Source of the DNA: Cyprinodon diabolis
Lineage: Eukaryota > Chordata > Actinopteri > Cyprinodontiformes > Cyprinodontidae
Direction of reading: 5' to 3'
Length of the DNA: 64,000 nucleotides
NCBI GenBank assembly: GCA_030533445.1
Contig: CM060064.1
Coordinates: 42,688,787 to 42,752,786 of the forward strand
Below, piece by piece: positions 11,420-22,315 of this stretch (its first letter is position 1; every line of letters starts with the position of its first letter). The position numbers were made by a program, and so were the translations under genes. The notes beneath the pieces were generated by a model that did not search any database, was not told the origin of the DNA, and saw nothing but the letters and a program-made list of their open reading frames with translations.

Positions 11420-12485
11420 TCAGCCAAGAACACTTTCATCATTAAAAATACAAATTAAACAGTAAAGAAATGGCTACAAAATGTGTGTTGTCACATGTTA
11501 TGTCCCTTATTTTTCTTTTTAAACCTTTATTAAATCTTTATTGTTTTCAGATATTTATATTACATTATTTTACAACAAAGAATCTCAAATAAGCAACAAG
11601 AAGGAACCATTATGGAGATGTATTTATCTATCCTTACACCCTATCATCCCAAACAAAAGTCCTAAAACATAAATTAAATAAATATGTTGGAGACAAATGT
11701 ACATTCAATTAAGAACACATTTATTCATCCATTAATTATCATGCACGCACGCTTATAGTGGGGTCATGAGGGCTGCTGTGGTGAACATTGAAAGATCGGC
11801 TGTTTATCGCTGATTAAGAAAACAGATATAACCAAATACTTGCTTGTGCTTGTTGTAATTTTATGTTAGATTCAATTCCCAGCCTGCTGGGAATTTATGT
11901 TTCTGACACTTTAAGATGTTTATTGCCCTCCCCAGTAGAAGTGGTAAAATATCTTATTTAATCAGATATTATTTCAGCTGTTATATAGTGTTTATGACAC
12001 ACAGTCCTACAAACTGTGTGTTAGAACAACAGATGAAAGAGTGATTCGAGCACTAATCATGGTCAAACAGTTAATTCTGCACATACATGGAATAAATTCA
12101 CCACAACTTCTGTTCAAAATATAAGAGTTTATTAACAAAAATCAATCAGCTCCAAGTCAACATATTTCAGTTTAGCACTCTCAACTAAGACTAGTAAAAC
12201 TCAACTAAACTAAACTAAACTAACTACTATGTACAAAGAGGAAGGGCAAAACGGTTGAAAAACATATTACAGTTTAAGATGGATCTTGTGTTTGAAACCA
12301 AAGTTTATCTGGAATAATTTGGGATATGATCAAATTAGCTTTTCACTAATTTTAAAGAAATTGGAATGTTCTCAGACCAATTCACAATGCAAATCCATGA
12401 GGTGAATAAAACATTATTTGGCCAAATAATGTTTTATTGAATGATTTGCTTAATCAAGAACCAATAACCTTTAGCTAAATGATTC
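11420..12485. other. Intergenic AT-rich DNA
   Basis: No exon, RNA gene or complete element was recognised. A short tandem of ACTAAACTAAACTAA occurs near 12200. Confidence 0.4.
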
Positions 12486-12489
12486 TTTT

Positions 12490-13170
12490 GTCATGATGGG
12501 TTTTAGGTTCCTAACCCACATGCAAAACACACACGGAGTCAGGAGGAAAGTAAGACTGTTTATTGAAAAGACTAGGTTCAGACAGGCGTTGGAAACAGGT
12601 TCGGGGCTGGTAACACAGGATTCTCTGTCCAGAGCTTCAGGCTGAGCGTCAGAGGGAGAGTACCAGTTGGGTCCTGAGACTGAGGATCGGCAGAGGGCTT
12701 AGCAGCGGCTGGAACTGGCTTCAGAGTTGTGAGGTTCAGACCTTGAGTGGATCTCCAAGTTCTCTCCAGAGAACTAGCAGGGAGATGCAGGCTGAGGTTC
12801 TTCAGGTTTGGCTTCTCAGAGCAGGCAGGCAAGTTTCCCAAACATGAGCTCCTCCAGAGCTCCAGGTTTCAGTCAGGATCTTCCTAGAAGAGCAGAGAGG
12901 ACAAAAACAAATCAGAATCTGGTTAAAGGTTTCAGGGGAGTCAGAGAGTCAGACAGACTGGTTGGCTCAGGTTGACTACCATGACTTATTCAACACTCTG
13001 GCAATGAAGATAAGCTCAGCCTCTGCTTATAAAGCTGATCTCCTGATGACTGATGGATCTCAGGTGTGGTCCTCAGCTCAGCTCCAGGAGACCAAGGGGC
13101 GCCATCTGCTGGAGGAAGGGGGACAGAACTCCAGATCCCAACATCTTCACCCTCCTTAGCTAGCAGCGAA
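12490..13170. repeat. Unclassified GC-richer insertion
   Basis: An abrupt shift to mixed-composition DNA, beginning TTGTCATGATGGGTTTTAGG and running to about 13170, looks like a dispersed repeat or a solo LTR. The ends were not proven: no clear inverted or direct terminal repeat was seen. Small open frames on both strands carry no motif I recognise. Confidence 0.3.
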
Positions 13171-16100
13171 TAGACATCAGGCTTCCACTAAATGACTCTT
13201 GGTCATACTTGCTAATGGAAATGTAATAAGCATTTAAGGAACATATGAACACTAATGTTATATCAATCCTTAGTGAATAAAGCTTGTCTAAGCTTTAGCA
13301 ACAGCTCAACACATATTCCTGTAGCATAGCGTAGCATGCAGTCCATTCTTTAGCATCAATTAGCGTTGTCTTTACTCAGCAGTAAACACACGATATGATT
13401 AGCATCATCAAAAGACATATTGCTTGTTCTGTCCCTAATCATGCCAGACCTGCAAACCTTTTTCCATGTCCATTTTGAAAGCTTGAGTTTCATCCAGTTT
13501 TGCAGCTCTGCAGTCAGGGGCTCTTCGTCTCAGTCTCACAGCAGGGGTCCCCTCAGTGTTACACCCAGGGCATGGTCCTCATCCAGTTTGGCTCTAAAAG
13601 TTCTGAAACTCAAGGTCTGTTTGCAGCAGTTCGGTTCTGACTTATCCTTGATGGTTCTGGGGATCTGGTTCCCCTGGGGCCCGCATCTCCACTGTGGTGG
13701 AGATCCAGCCACATTGGGCCCCAGCTTTGAGTGCAGGAACAGAAGAGACCAGGAGCAAAAGGAGGCAAAATAGACAGAATCCTGTGTGCTCTGTGGTTTT
13801 GTTCTGTCTACACACAAAGGGGGGTAGGTTTTTCACACCTCTGGTGGCTTCCATGTGACTGTTTTGGCTGAAAATAAAGGTGGGGGGGGGGCTGTTATTC
13901 ACCAAAGCTGTGTTTTCACCTCTAGTCATACTATCAAGATGAAATATGGACACTGGTTCCCAATGTCCAAAAAGTATGATCATGGCATATGGCACAACAT
14001 GCCGAAGTTTGAATTATAGATCTAGACATTGTGAATGGCACTCTTAAAATAAATAAGTTCAAATCTACAATATAATGACCTTTGCCTTATTTATTAAGGA
14101 CTAGATGGAAAAGAGGTTTGGTCAGTAATACAGTTAGGCAACAATTTTGGCCAAATTGCTACGTCCATTAACATTTTTCTTATTATTCACATTGTGATTA
14201 CAATTTACAAACAAACCAAAGGACTTCTGAACTTCTAACAAGTGCATTCCGGAAACTACATGTTTGGTTGCAGGTAACCTGCCTCAACTATTAGCATTGT
14301 TTACTATAATGCCTCCTTGTAAACGTTTCTTATAAGGACTCCAGCTTAAACAGTAAACTGATTGGTGTCCCACTATTTCGTTTAGAAATTCCATATCAGT
14401 TCTACAATATTGTAATCAATTCATAAACTGCGCTCCAAAGACATTAAATATCCAATTGTGGCAAAACCCAAAGTGATTCATTTAAAACTTTAACTGTAGC
14501 TTCAACCTGAAAAGGCTCAAACAGAGAGGAAGTATGTTTTAGAAAGTTTATTTATAAGAAAGAAACTTCGGCGCTGGTAACCGCCAGAGAGAAAGGTCTG
14601 CTATGGATGATTTATTAATTTGTTTTCTATCAGAAAAGCTTTTGGAATAAAGTCACTGGATACATAAATTAAACCAATGCGTAAATTCCAACTATAACTG
14701 TCTTCATCTCACCTGCTCAGCCAATCACCTGTTCATGCGCCTCCGTCCCAGCCTAATGGCGGCATGCTCATCTCCTCCCCCTTCATAAAGTCCAGCTTGA
14801 TGTGTGCAACTGCTCCTGACCTTAGCTTCCATCACCTCCACCAGGTCTCCACCTTCGCTCAGCATATATTCAATCTTATGTTTGTATTATGACTTTGTGA
14901 CCGAACACTATGTTTCTTTATGTGCTTCCTTCATTACAAAAAAAACAAAACAAATAGTTGATTCTGACTGTTAAAGCATAAACAACTTAGCTTACTTATG
15001 CCTGGTTTGTAAAGAAAATTTCTATTGATTTCAGGTATTGTTAAAAAAGTATAGGAACAATTGCATTTACACAAATAAAATATTCAAATTATTAACTTTG
15101 CTTGTATTTAAAATAATTAAAACAAGTTTGTCCAATTGTTAAACAATGCGGTTATAATATATATACAACTACTTTATTGGTTCTACTCTCTCTCTTCAAC
15201 ATATTACAGCCCCAATGTAACTTTGTCTGGAAACAAAACTAAATAATTTAAAGCAACTTAGCTACAACAAAAGGAACATTCAAAAATTTAGATAACATTG
15301 AAAGAACACATTATGAAAACGGATGAATGCACAAGTCAGAAGGCAAATGTTGTCTATCCCACTGCAAAAGAGAAGAACTAAAAACGGCGTTTTATTTGAT
15401 AGCACCTCCTGCTGATTTTTTTAAAAGATCTTCTTTTCTTTGAAGACTGAACCATAGGTTGACTCACAGGATGTTGAGGGTAGTTTCAGACAGGTCCTTC
15501 TGACTCTGCCGCGTGGACAAAGCATAATGATTGAATGTGTTCGCACTCAAAAGGCAAAATCCAACTTCGCTTGGAAAACTGTGCATTCCCATTACACCTG
15601 TCAAGCTCCCATTCTGATCTGTGAAATTGTGACCAGCAATTTCTCAACAGCAAAAACACCTTTTTTGGTATCTACACACTGACCCCTGAAATTATGATTT
15701 TGTGAAATCAGCTCCACTTTTTCTTTTCGAATGAATATGAAGATTCATTTTTCTCAGGCACAGTTTGTATATTTCACATGTAATCATGTCTTCTGTGCAG
15801 GCAGGTACCTGTGTTGCCTGGATGTTGGTAGCTGCTGGATTGACAGGTGGCTGGGCTGATGCACAGCTGGACACTATACTGAAAGTCATTCTATAGTTAA
15901 CCAAGTGATGATAAACCTCTCCCTTCTGTCAGTGGTTGAAAAACAGTATAAGCAATGAAAGTGAGATGCTTAGACTTAGACAACATTTATTGTCATTTTG
16001 TATAGACATAGTGTATATAGAACAAATTTCGTTTTGTACAGCTCTAAGGACACTTCCATTTCTTAAAGTGCTGCACTAACAGTATTATTACTGTTACTGT

Positions 16101-16185
16101 AAATATTCTACAAACAGGAGTAAGATTTTCTCTTAAAATGCTTTTTCGTTGCTTAAGTTTCAAGTTTAGTTTTTTATCACTTCTG
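13171..16185. other. Intergenic region without recognised genes
   Basis: About 3 kb of AT-rich DNA with short homopolymers (a G run near 13882) and a GC-richer patch at 13490-13760. Overlapping open frames on both strands around 13420-13995 have no CTLD, transmembrane, transposase or RT signature. No paralogous block was found elsewhere in the window. Confidence 0.4.
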
Positions 16186-16189
16186 GTTC

Positions 16190-16703
16190 AGTGAAGCTAA
16201 TTATAGTACATACAAAGAGTGTAAAAATAAGTTTTGGACAGATTAAAGGTTTACAAACAAAAAACCTAAGATAAAATTAATACACAAGAGCATTTACATT
16301 TTTTTTTTAACATAACTGGTTTTTGTTTCCAATCTTCATTCTAGATAATGGGTTTTACATAAGTAAGATTTAACACGCACACATATTAATGTTTTTCAAC
16401 TATTTAAACTATACTTAAAACTCAGAAGAATATGTTAACATACTGAAATAAATTGGAAAGAATCTCCGTTAAATGTGAGCAAGTGGATCTTTTGACAGAT
16501 GGAAAAAAAACGCAAACAAGGAAAACATTTTTATTCAGTCTCTCTGATGAAAACAGCAAATATTCGTTGGAAGATTTAAGTCAAACAAAATTATAAAACC
16601 ATTTTTCTTCCAAATCTACAATATTGTTAGTATTACACATTGGTGCATTCAAAATAGTCACATGCTATTCAGAATGGCATCTGGATTTCTCCACAAAATG
16701 ACA
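16190..16703 (-). repeat. Orphan 3' flank of a lost gene C-type copy
   Basis: This segment aligns along its length with 27811-28262, which lies just behind the stop of gene C. Shared phrases include TTATAGTACATA, AATTAATACACAAGAGCAT, CATAACTGGTTTTTGTTTCC and ACATTGGTGCATT. The likeness stops at ATTTCTCCACAAA. No lectin exons follow; instead the block joins, through about 390 bp, DNA matching the region behind gene D. Confidence 0.8.
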
Positions 16704-16794
16704 AACCAATCACAGATAGAGGAGTGCGAATGATCTTATTTTTAAAAAGATCAATCTTATTTTTAAAGAATCCTATAAAATCATTACAGCTAAT

Positions 16795-16930
16795 GGTAAA
16801 TGGTAAATGGCATGTACTTATATAGCGCCTTTTTTCAAGTCAGGAGACTTGACCAAAGCGCTTGACACTACATTCATTCACTCATTCACGCACACACTCA
16901 CACACTGATGGTGGCAAGCTACATTGTAGC
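16795..16930 (+). repeat. Dispersed fish repeat
   Basis: Contains GGTAAATGGTAAATGGCATG, TTATATAGCGCC, CAAAGCGCTTGACACTACA and a run of ACACACTCACACACTG. I recognise these as a common interspersed repeat of fish. It sits at the scar where a gene C-type copy is missing. Confidence 0.55.
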
Positions 16931-17089
16931 CACAGCTGACCTGGGGCTCACTGACAGATGCCTAAGAGCAGGTGGAATGGACACTTCAGCTAAGCTATGG
17001 CTCTGGGTGAGTTTGGCAATTGTATTAAAAAGAAATCTAGGATTACTCCTATTCTCCTCTATTAATGAGGAGAATAAGATCTCTATATA

Positions 17090-17610
17090 TTAACTTTCTG
17101 TTGAACAATAAAGAGAGCTTAAACTTGAGCTTTCTAGAGCTTTTTGTTTCACATCATACATCAATTACCGTATTTCAGTCAAGTTAAGACAAATTTCCTT
17201 TGAGGTCGTCCTGTAAATAATCTATCTCATCATTCTTTTAGCATATTCCGTCATTTTAAAGTCCAGTATAAGAACTAGCTGAGTCTGACACAGTAGAACT
17301 TTATTATTAGCTTATGTCAGAATAACAAGCACTGACTTACTAATAAAAACCATCCTATTATGTGTTTTCTGCATAATTAATGTTTATTATAATTCATGAT
17401 ATTCATGTAGGTTAAATGTTCCTGGTTAAATTTATGGTTAATTTTTTTCATTTTCAGAATGCTATATATCAGTGTAAATATGAAATTTATAAACATGTAA
17501 GAAAAATAAGACCCCCTGATAAAAATAAAGGAGAAATGCTGATTTATTGATAGATCTAATTCAAAGTAACTTTCCAATAAAACCTTCCAGCACAAAATCA
17601 AGAAAAACTA
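17090..17610. repeat. Duplicated intergenic segment, left part
   Basis: Matches 33905-34440 (between genes C and D), with phrases such as AATAAAGAGAGCTTA, TCAAGTTAAGACAAATTTCC and ACTTTCCAATAAAACCTTCC. Its continuation, the match to 34440-35882, resumes at 20886 after two nested insertions. Confidence 0.8.
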
Positions 17611-19256
17611 GAAACCCATCCATCCATCCATCCATCCATCTTCCTCCGCTTATCCGGGGTCGGGTCGTGGGGGCAGCAGCTTAAGAAGGGAGGCCCAGAC
17701 TTCCCTCTCCCCAGCCACTTCTTCCAGCTCTTCAGGAGGAACCCCAAGGCGTTCCCAGGCCAGCCGAGAAACATAGTCTCTCCAGCGTATCCTGGGTCTT
17801 CCCCGGGGCCTCCTCCCGGTGGGACGTGCCCGGAACACCTCACCAGGGAGGCGTCCAGGAGGCATCCTAACCAGATGCCCGAGCCACCTCAACTGGCTCC
17901 TCTCGACGTGGAGGAGCAGCGGCTCTACTCCGAGTTCCTCCCGGATGACCGAGCTTCTCACCCTATCTCTAAGGGAGAGCCCAGCCACCCTACGGAGGAA
18001 ACCCATTTCGGCCGCTTGTACCCGCGATCTCGTTCTTTCGGTCATGACCCAGAGTTCATGACCATAGATGAGGGTAGGAACGTAGATCGACCGGTAAATC
18101 GAGATCTTCGCTTTTTGACTCAGCTCTCTCTTCACCACGACGGACCGGTACAGCGCCCGCTTCACAGCAGACGCTGTGCCAATCCGCCTGTCGATCTCCC
18201 GCTCCCTTCTTCCCTCATTCGTGAACAAGATCCCGAGATACTTAAACTCCTCCACTTGGGGCAGGACACCCCCCCTGACCCGGAGAAGGCACTCTACCCT
18301 TTTCCGGCTCAAGACCATGGCCTTGGATTTGGAGGTACTGATCCCCATCCAGGCCGCTTCACACTCGACTGCGAACCGATCCAGCGAGAGCTGCAGATCA
18401 CGACCTGATGAAGCCAATAGGATCACATCATCTGCAAAAAGCAGAGACACAATCCTAAGGTCACCAAAACGGATGCCCTCGACACCTTGGCTGCACCTAG
18501 AAATTCTGTCCATGAAGGTAATGAACAGAATCGGTGACAAAGGGCAGCCCTGGCGGAGTCCAACTCTCACTGGAAACGAGCCCGACTTACTACCGGCAAT
18601 GCGGACCAGACTCTGACACCGGTCATACAGGGACCTGACAGCCCGTATCAAAGGGCTCGGCACCCCGTACTCCCGGAGAACCCCCCACAGGGCCCCCCGA
18701 GGGACACGGTCAAACGCCTTCTCCAAGTCCACAAAGCACATGTAGACTGGTTGGGCGAATTCCCATGCACCCTCCAGGACCCTGCTGAGGGTGCAGAGCT
18801 GGTCCATCGTTCCACGACCAGGACGGAAACCACACTGCTCTTCCTGAATCCGAGGTTCGACTATCCGACGGACCCTCCTCTCCAGCACCCCCGAATAGAC
18901 CTTGCCGGGGAGGCTTAAGAATGTGACTCCCCTGTAATTGGAACACACCCTCTGGTCCTTGAGGAACTCCGGCCGGATCTCATCCACCCCCGGGGCCCTG
19001 CCACCGAGGAGCTTTTTAACCACCTCGGCGACCTCGCCCACAGAGATTGGAGAGCCCAGTCCAGAGTCCCCAGGCCCAGCTTCCTCAATGGAAGGCATGT
19101 TGGTGGGATTGAGGAGGTCTTCGAAGTATTCTGCCCACCGACCCACAACGTCCCGAGTCAAGGTCAGCAGCACACCATCCCCACTATAAACAGTGTTGGT
19201 GCTGCACCGCTTCCCCCTCCTGAGATGCCGGATGGTGGACCAGGAGGGGGAAACCC
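17611..19256 (-). mobile_element. RTE-clade (Rex3-like) LINE, 5'-truncated
   Basis: Minus-strand non-LTR element ending in a (GATG)n tail at 17618-17640, a 3' feature of RTE/Rex3 elements. The 7-bp sequence GAAACCC flanks it on both sides (17611-17617 and 19250-19256), and the uninterrupted paralogous site near gene D reads GAAAACCC, so this is a target-site duplication. The element lacks its endonuclease part and begins within the stretch before the RT. Confidence 0.85.
17650..19173 (-). CDS. Reverse transcriptase fragment of the Rex3-like LINE
   Basis: An open frame of 507 codons carries RT motifs in order: CSNYRGVTFLSLPGK, QCGFRPGRGTMDQ, MCFVDLEKAFDRVPRG, GLRQGCPLSP, the catalytic LLFADDVILLA, and STSKSKAMVL with FKYLGILF. 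The conserved C-terminal region follows, with LRWLGHLVRMPPGRLPGEVF and RPRGRPRIRWRDYV. The frame enters straight from RPEFLK to DQRVCSNYRG. Relatives I remember have roughly 40 more residues there, so an in-frame deletion is likely. With no endonuclease it could not retrotranspose alone. The first Met may not be a real start, as upstream element sequence is truncated. Confidence 0.8.
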   Translation of the reverse strand: MLLTLTRDVVGRWAEYFEDLLNPTNMPSIEEAGPGDSGLGSPISVGEVAEVVKKLLGGRAPGVDEIRPEFLKDQRVCSNYRGVTFLSLPGKVYSGVLERRVRRIVEPRIQEEQCGFRPGRGTMDQLCTLSRVLEGAWEFAQPVYMCFVDLEKAFDRVPRGALWGVLREYGVPSPLIRAVRSLYDRCQSLVRIAGSKSGSFPVRVGLRQGCPLSPILFITFMDRISRCSQGVEGIRFGDLRIVSLLFADDVILLASSGRDLQLSLDRFAVECEAAWMGISTSKSKAMVLSRKRVECLLRVRGGVLPQVEEFKYLGILFTNEGRREREIDRRIGTASAVKRALYRSVVVKRELSQKAKISIYRSIYVPTLIYGHELWVMTERTRSRVQAAEMGFLRRVAGLSLRDRVRSSVIREELGVEPLLLHVERSQLRWLGHLVRMPPGRLPGEVFRARPTGRRPRGRPRIRWRDYVSRLAWERLGVPPEELEEVAGEREVWASLLKLLPPRPDPG

Positions 19257-19271
19257 TCAGAATAAAAACTA

Positions 19272-20883
19272 CAGGTGCTGGTCATAAAATTAGAATATCA
19301 TGAAAAAGTAGATTGATTTCAGTAATTCCATTTAAAAAGTGAAACTTGTATATAATATTCATACATTACATACAAACTCATATATTTCAGAAGTTTATTT
19401 TGTTTAATTTTGATGATTACAAATGACAACAAATGAAAATCTCAAATTCATCATATCAGAAAATTAGAATATTGTGAAAAGGTTCAAAATTGATGGCCCC
19501 TGGTGCCACACTCTAATCAGCTAATTAACTCAAACCACCTGCAAAAGCCTTTAAATGGTCTTTCAGTCTAGTTCTATAGGCTACACAATCATGGGGAAGA
19601 CTGCTGACTTGACAGTTGTCCAAAAGACGACCATCGACACCTTGCACAGGGAGGGCAAGACACAAAAGGTCATCGCTAAAGAGGCTGGCTGTTCACAGAG
19701 CTCAGTGTCCAAGCACATTAATAGAGAGGCGAAGGGAAGGAAAAGATGTGGTCGAAAAAAGTGTACAAGCAAGAGAGATAACCGCACCCTGGAGAGGATT
19801 GTGAAACAAAACCCATTCAAAAATGTGGGGGAGATTCACAAAGAGTGGACTGCAGCTGGAGTGAGTGCTTCAAGAACCACCACACACAGACGTATGAAAG
19901 ACATGGGTTTCTGCTGTCGCATTCCTTGTGTCAAGCCACTCTTGAACCACAGACAGCGTCAGAAGCGTCTTGCCTGGGCTAAAGAGAAACAGGACTGGAC
20001 TGCTGGTGAGTGGTCCAAAGTCATGTTCTCTGATGAAAGTAAATTTTGCATTTCCTTTGGAAATCAAGGTCCCAGAGTCTGGAGGAAAAGAAGAGAGGCA
20101 CTTCATCCACGTTGCTTGAAGTCCAGTGTAAAGTTTCCACAGTCAGTGATGGTTTGGGGTGCCATGTCATCTGCTGGTGTTGGTCCATTGTGTTTTCTGA
20201 GGTCCAGGGTCAACGCAGCCACATACCAGGAAGTTTTAGAGCACTTCATGCTTCCTGCAGCTGACCAACTTTTTGGAGATGCAGATTTCATTTTCCAACA
20301 GGACTTGGCACCTGCACACAGTGCCAAAGCTACCAGTACCTGGTTGAAGGACCATGGTATCCCTGTTCTTAATTGGCCAGCAAACTCTCCTGACCTTAAC
20401 CCCATAGAAAATCTATGGGGTATTGTGAAGAAGAAGATGCAATACACCAGACCCAACAATTCAGAAGAGCTAAAAGCCAATATTAGAGCAACCTGGGCTA
20501 TCATAACACCTGAGCAGTGCCACAGACTGATCGACTCCATGCCACGCCGCATTGCTGCAGTAATACAGGCCAAAGGAGGCCCAACTAAATACTGAGTGCT
20601 GTACATGCTCATACTTTTCATGTTCATACTTTTCAGTTGGCCAACATTTCTATAAATCCTTTGTTTTTATTGGTCTTCAGTAATATTCTAATTTTCTGAT
20701 ATGATGAATTTGAGATTTTCATTTGTTGTCATTTGTAATCATCAAAATTAAACAAAATAAACATCTGAAATATATGAGTTTGTATGTAATGTATGAATAT
20801 AATATACAAGTTTCACTTTTTAAATGGAATTACTGAAATCAATCTACTTTTTCATGATATTCTAATTTTATGACCAGCACCTG
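19272..20883 (+). mobile_element. Tc1-like DNA transposon, apparently complete
   Basis: Bounded by TA duplications at 19270-19271 and 20884-20885. The ends are inverted repeats starting CAGGTGCTGGTCATAAAATT, and the inverted arms extend about 205 bp (19272-19476 against 20683-20883) with very few mismatches, the long IR/DR layout of fish Tc1 elements. The paralogous empty site near gene D (about 34458) lacks it. It landed about 14 bp beyond the Rex3-like LINE. High arm identity plus an intact transposase point to a recent insertion. Confidence 0.93.
19591..20595 (+). CDS. Tc1-like transposase
   Basis: 334 codons from the Met in MGKTADLTVVQKTTID. An in-frame upstream Met at 19555 adds 12 unlikely residues, so the internal start is preferred. 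The N-terminal paired-type helix-turn-helix region (QKTTIDTLHREGKTQKVIAK, SQSSVSKHI) is followed by a GRKRCGRKK basic linker and a second HTH. The catalytic DD34E triad is complete: FSDESKF, FQQDLAPAH and, after exactly 34 intervening residues, NPIENLW. It ends IQAKGGPTKY, the usual C-terminus. No stop or frameshift. Cut-and-paste transposase acting on the 205-bp inverted ends; could be functional. Confidence 0.92.
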   Translation: MGKTADLTVVQKTTIDTLHREGKTQKVIAKEAGCSQSSVSKHINREAKGRKRCGRKKCTSKRDNRTLERIVKQNPFKNVGEIHKEWTAAGVSASRTTTHRRMKDMGFCCRIPCVKPLLNHRQRQKRLAWAKEKQDWTAGEWSKVMFSDESKFCISFGNQGPRVWRKRREALHPRCLKSSVKFPQSVMVWGAMSSAGVGPLCFLRSRVNAATYQEVLEHFMLPAADQLFGDADFIFQQDLAPAHSAKATSTWLKDHGIPVLNWPANSPDLNPIENLWGIVKKKMQYTRPNNSEELKANIRATWAIITPEQCHRLIDSMPRRIAAVIQAKGGPTKY

Positions 20884-20885
20884 TA

Positions 20886-22315
20886 TCTGCCTGTTAATAG
20901 TGTGAATTTATTATCATCAATCTTTTGCATCCCACTACAAATGGAAATGATTTTGTTGTTTTAAGATGAAACCTTTTTTGTTTCCATTATGATAGAGGCC
21001 TAAAAATTTATCTAGGCTTCAACAGTACCCTCTGCTGGCCACCTGACGGTATTGACAAAAAATTATGGCCATTAATTCGTATTGATGGTAATCACATTTT
21101 ATATGATTCAATTCAATATATTCATGTTAAAGTAAGAAGTCTATAGACATATTTCTAAACAATATCTAATTAACTCCAGTAAACTCAGGGAGACTAATAC
21201 ATTTCAAACCAACAGATCCAAATAATAATTGTGTTGCTATACTTACCAAAGAAAACTGGATCTCACATTTTTTATATTAACACTTTATTTCAAACACTCA
21301 ACATTCGTTGTATGTAAAGGTTATGTTAAATTGTAAGTGAATGTGTTTCTGTTGAATTAGAATCACCAAATAATAGTAAAAGATAAATCAAAATATATTT
21401 ATAAATATATTTATAGCAAAAAGGTTCTGGGTTCGATTCCTGTCCCGGGGTCGTTCTACATGAAGTCAGCATGTTCTCCCTGATCATGCATGTGTTCTCT
21501 CTGGGTACTCTGGCTTCCTTCCACAGTGCAAAAACATTACTGATAGCTTATTTAGCGTCTTAAATTGTGCTTAGAATAGATCAATATGTGGATGCAACAT
21601 AATTTCCAGAGTTAGCTCACAATTTCAGCTACTAGAGCTAGAAACCATTTTTATGGCTGAAATCTTGGTGCCATGATGCACTCAGACCTGAACCTTCAGA
21701 TGTTTTTTTCTCTTTCTGGATTTTAACATAAATCAATGAGCCTAATCTGTAGCAAAAGCATAAGAAACAGAAAACCTTAATTGAGATTTTTTTTTAAATA
21801 AAATGCATTCATCTCTTGTATAAATGTTACTTTAGTTCCTTTATTGCTCTTCATTATGGTGAAGCTAATCGCAGCACATAAAGCTTAAAATGGAGAAAAA
21901 AACATGTGGACAGACATTTTAAATTAGGAGACGTAAGTACAGAGAGGAGAACAGAGACACAACAAAGCATCTCCTTTGGAACATTAATGTGGATTATGGT
22001 TCTGTTTTCAGTCTATGCAGCAGATTTTACCACATGTATACTGGAAGATGCACAGTGCTTAAAACATGTTCTCTTATTCCATAATTACTCAATATTTAAT
22101 AAAAAAAAAAATGGACAACAAATACATGCTTTTAATATACTAAGATTTATTTTTTATCGAAAAAAGACAAAAAATAAAAATGAACCCTTGGTAAATGTGG
22201 ATAAGTTAATAGTAAAATGATAAAATCAAATTTTGTTCTCAATATGGTACTTTAATTTACACTCAGATTTGTATGTTCAATAGATTTGAATCTCTTTTAG
22301 AAGTTTAAATGTGAC
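20886..22315. repeat. Duplicated intergenic segment, right part (3' flank of gene B)
   Basis: Continues the match to 34447-35882 (3' side of gene D): ATCTGCCTGTTAATAG, TTTTGCATCCCACTACAAAT, ACCCTCTGCTGGCCA. Within it, 21420-21560 is a dispersed fish repeat and 21600-21700 a scrap of LINE coding sequence (GCTGAAATCTTGGTGCCATG, reading -NLGVMMHSD-). Confidence 0.75.

Noticed and set aside
13420..13995. Overlapping 93-117 codon frames on both strands
   Set aside because: No start context, paralogue, splice structure or domain; they reflect a GC-richer patch.
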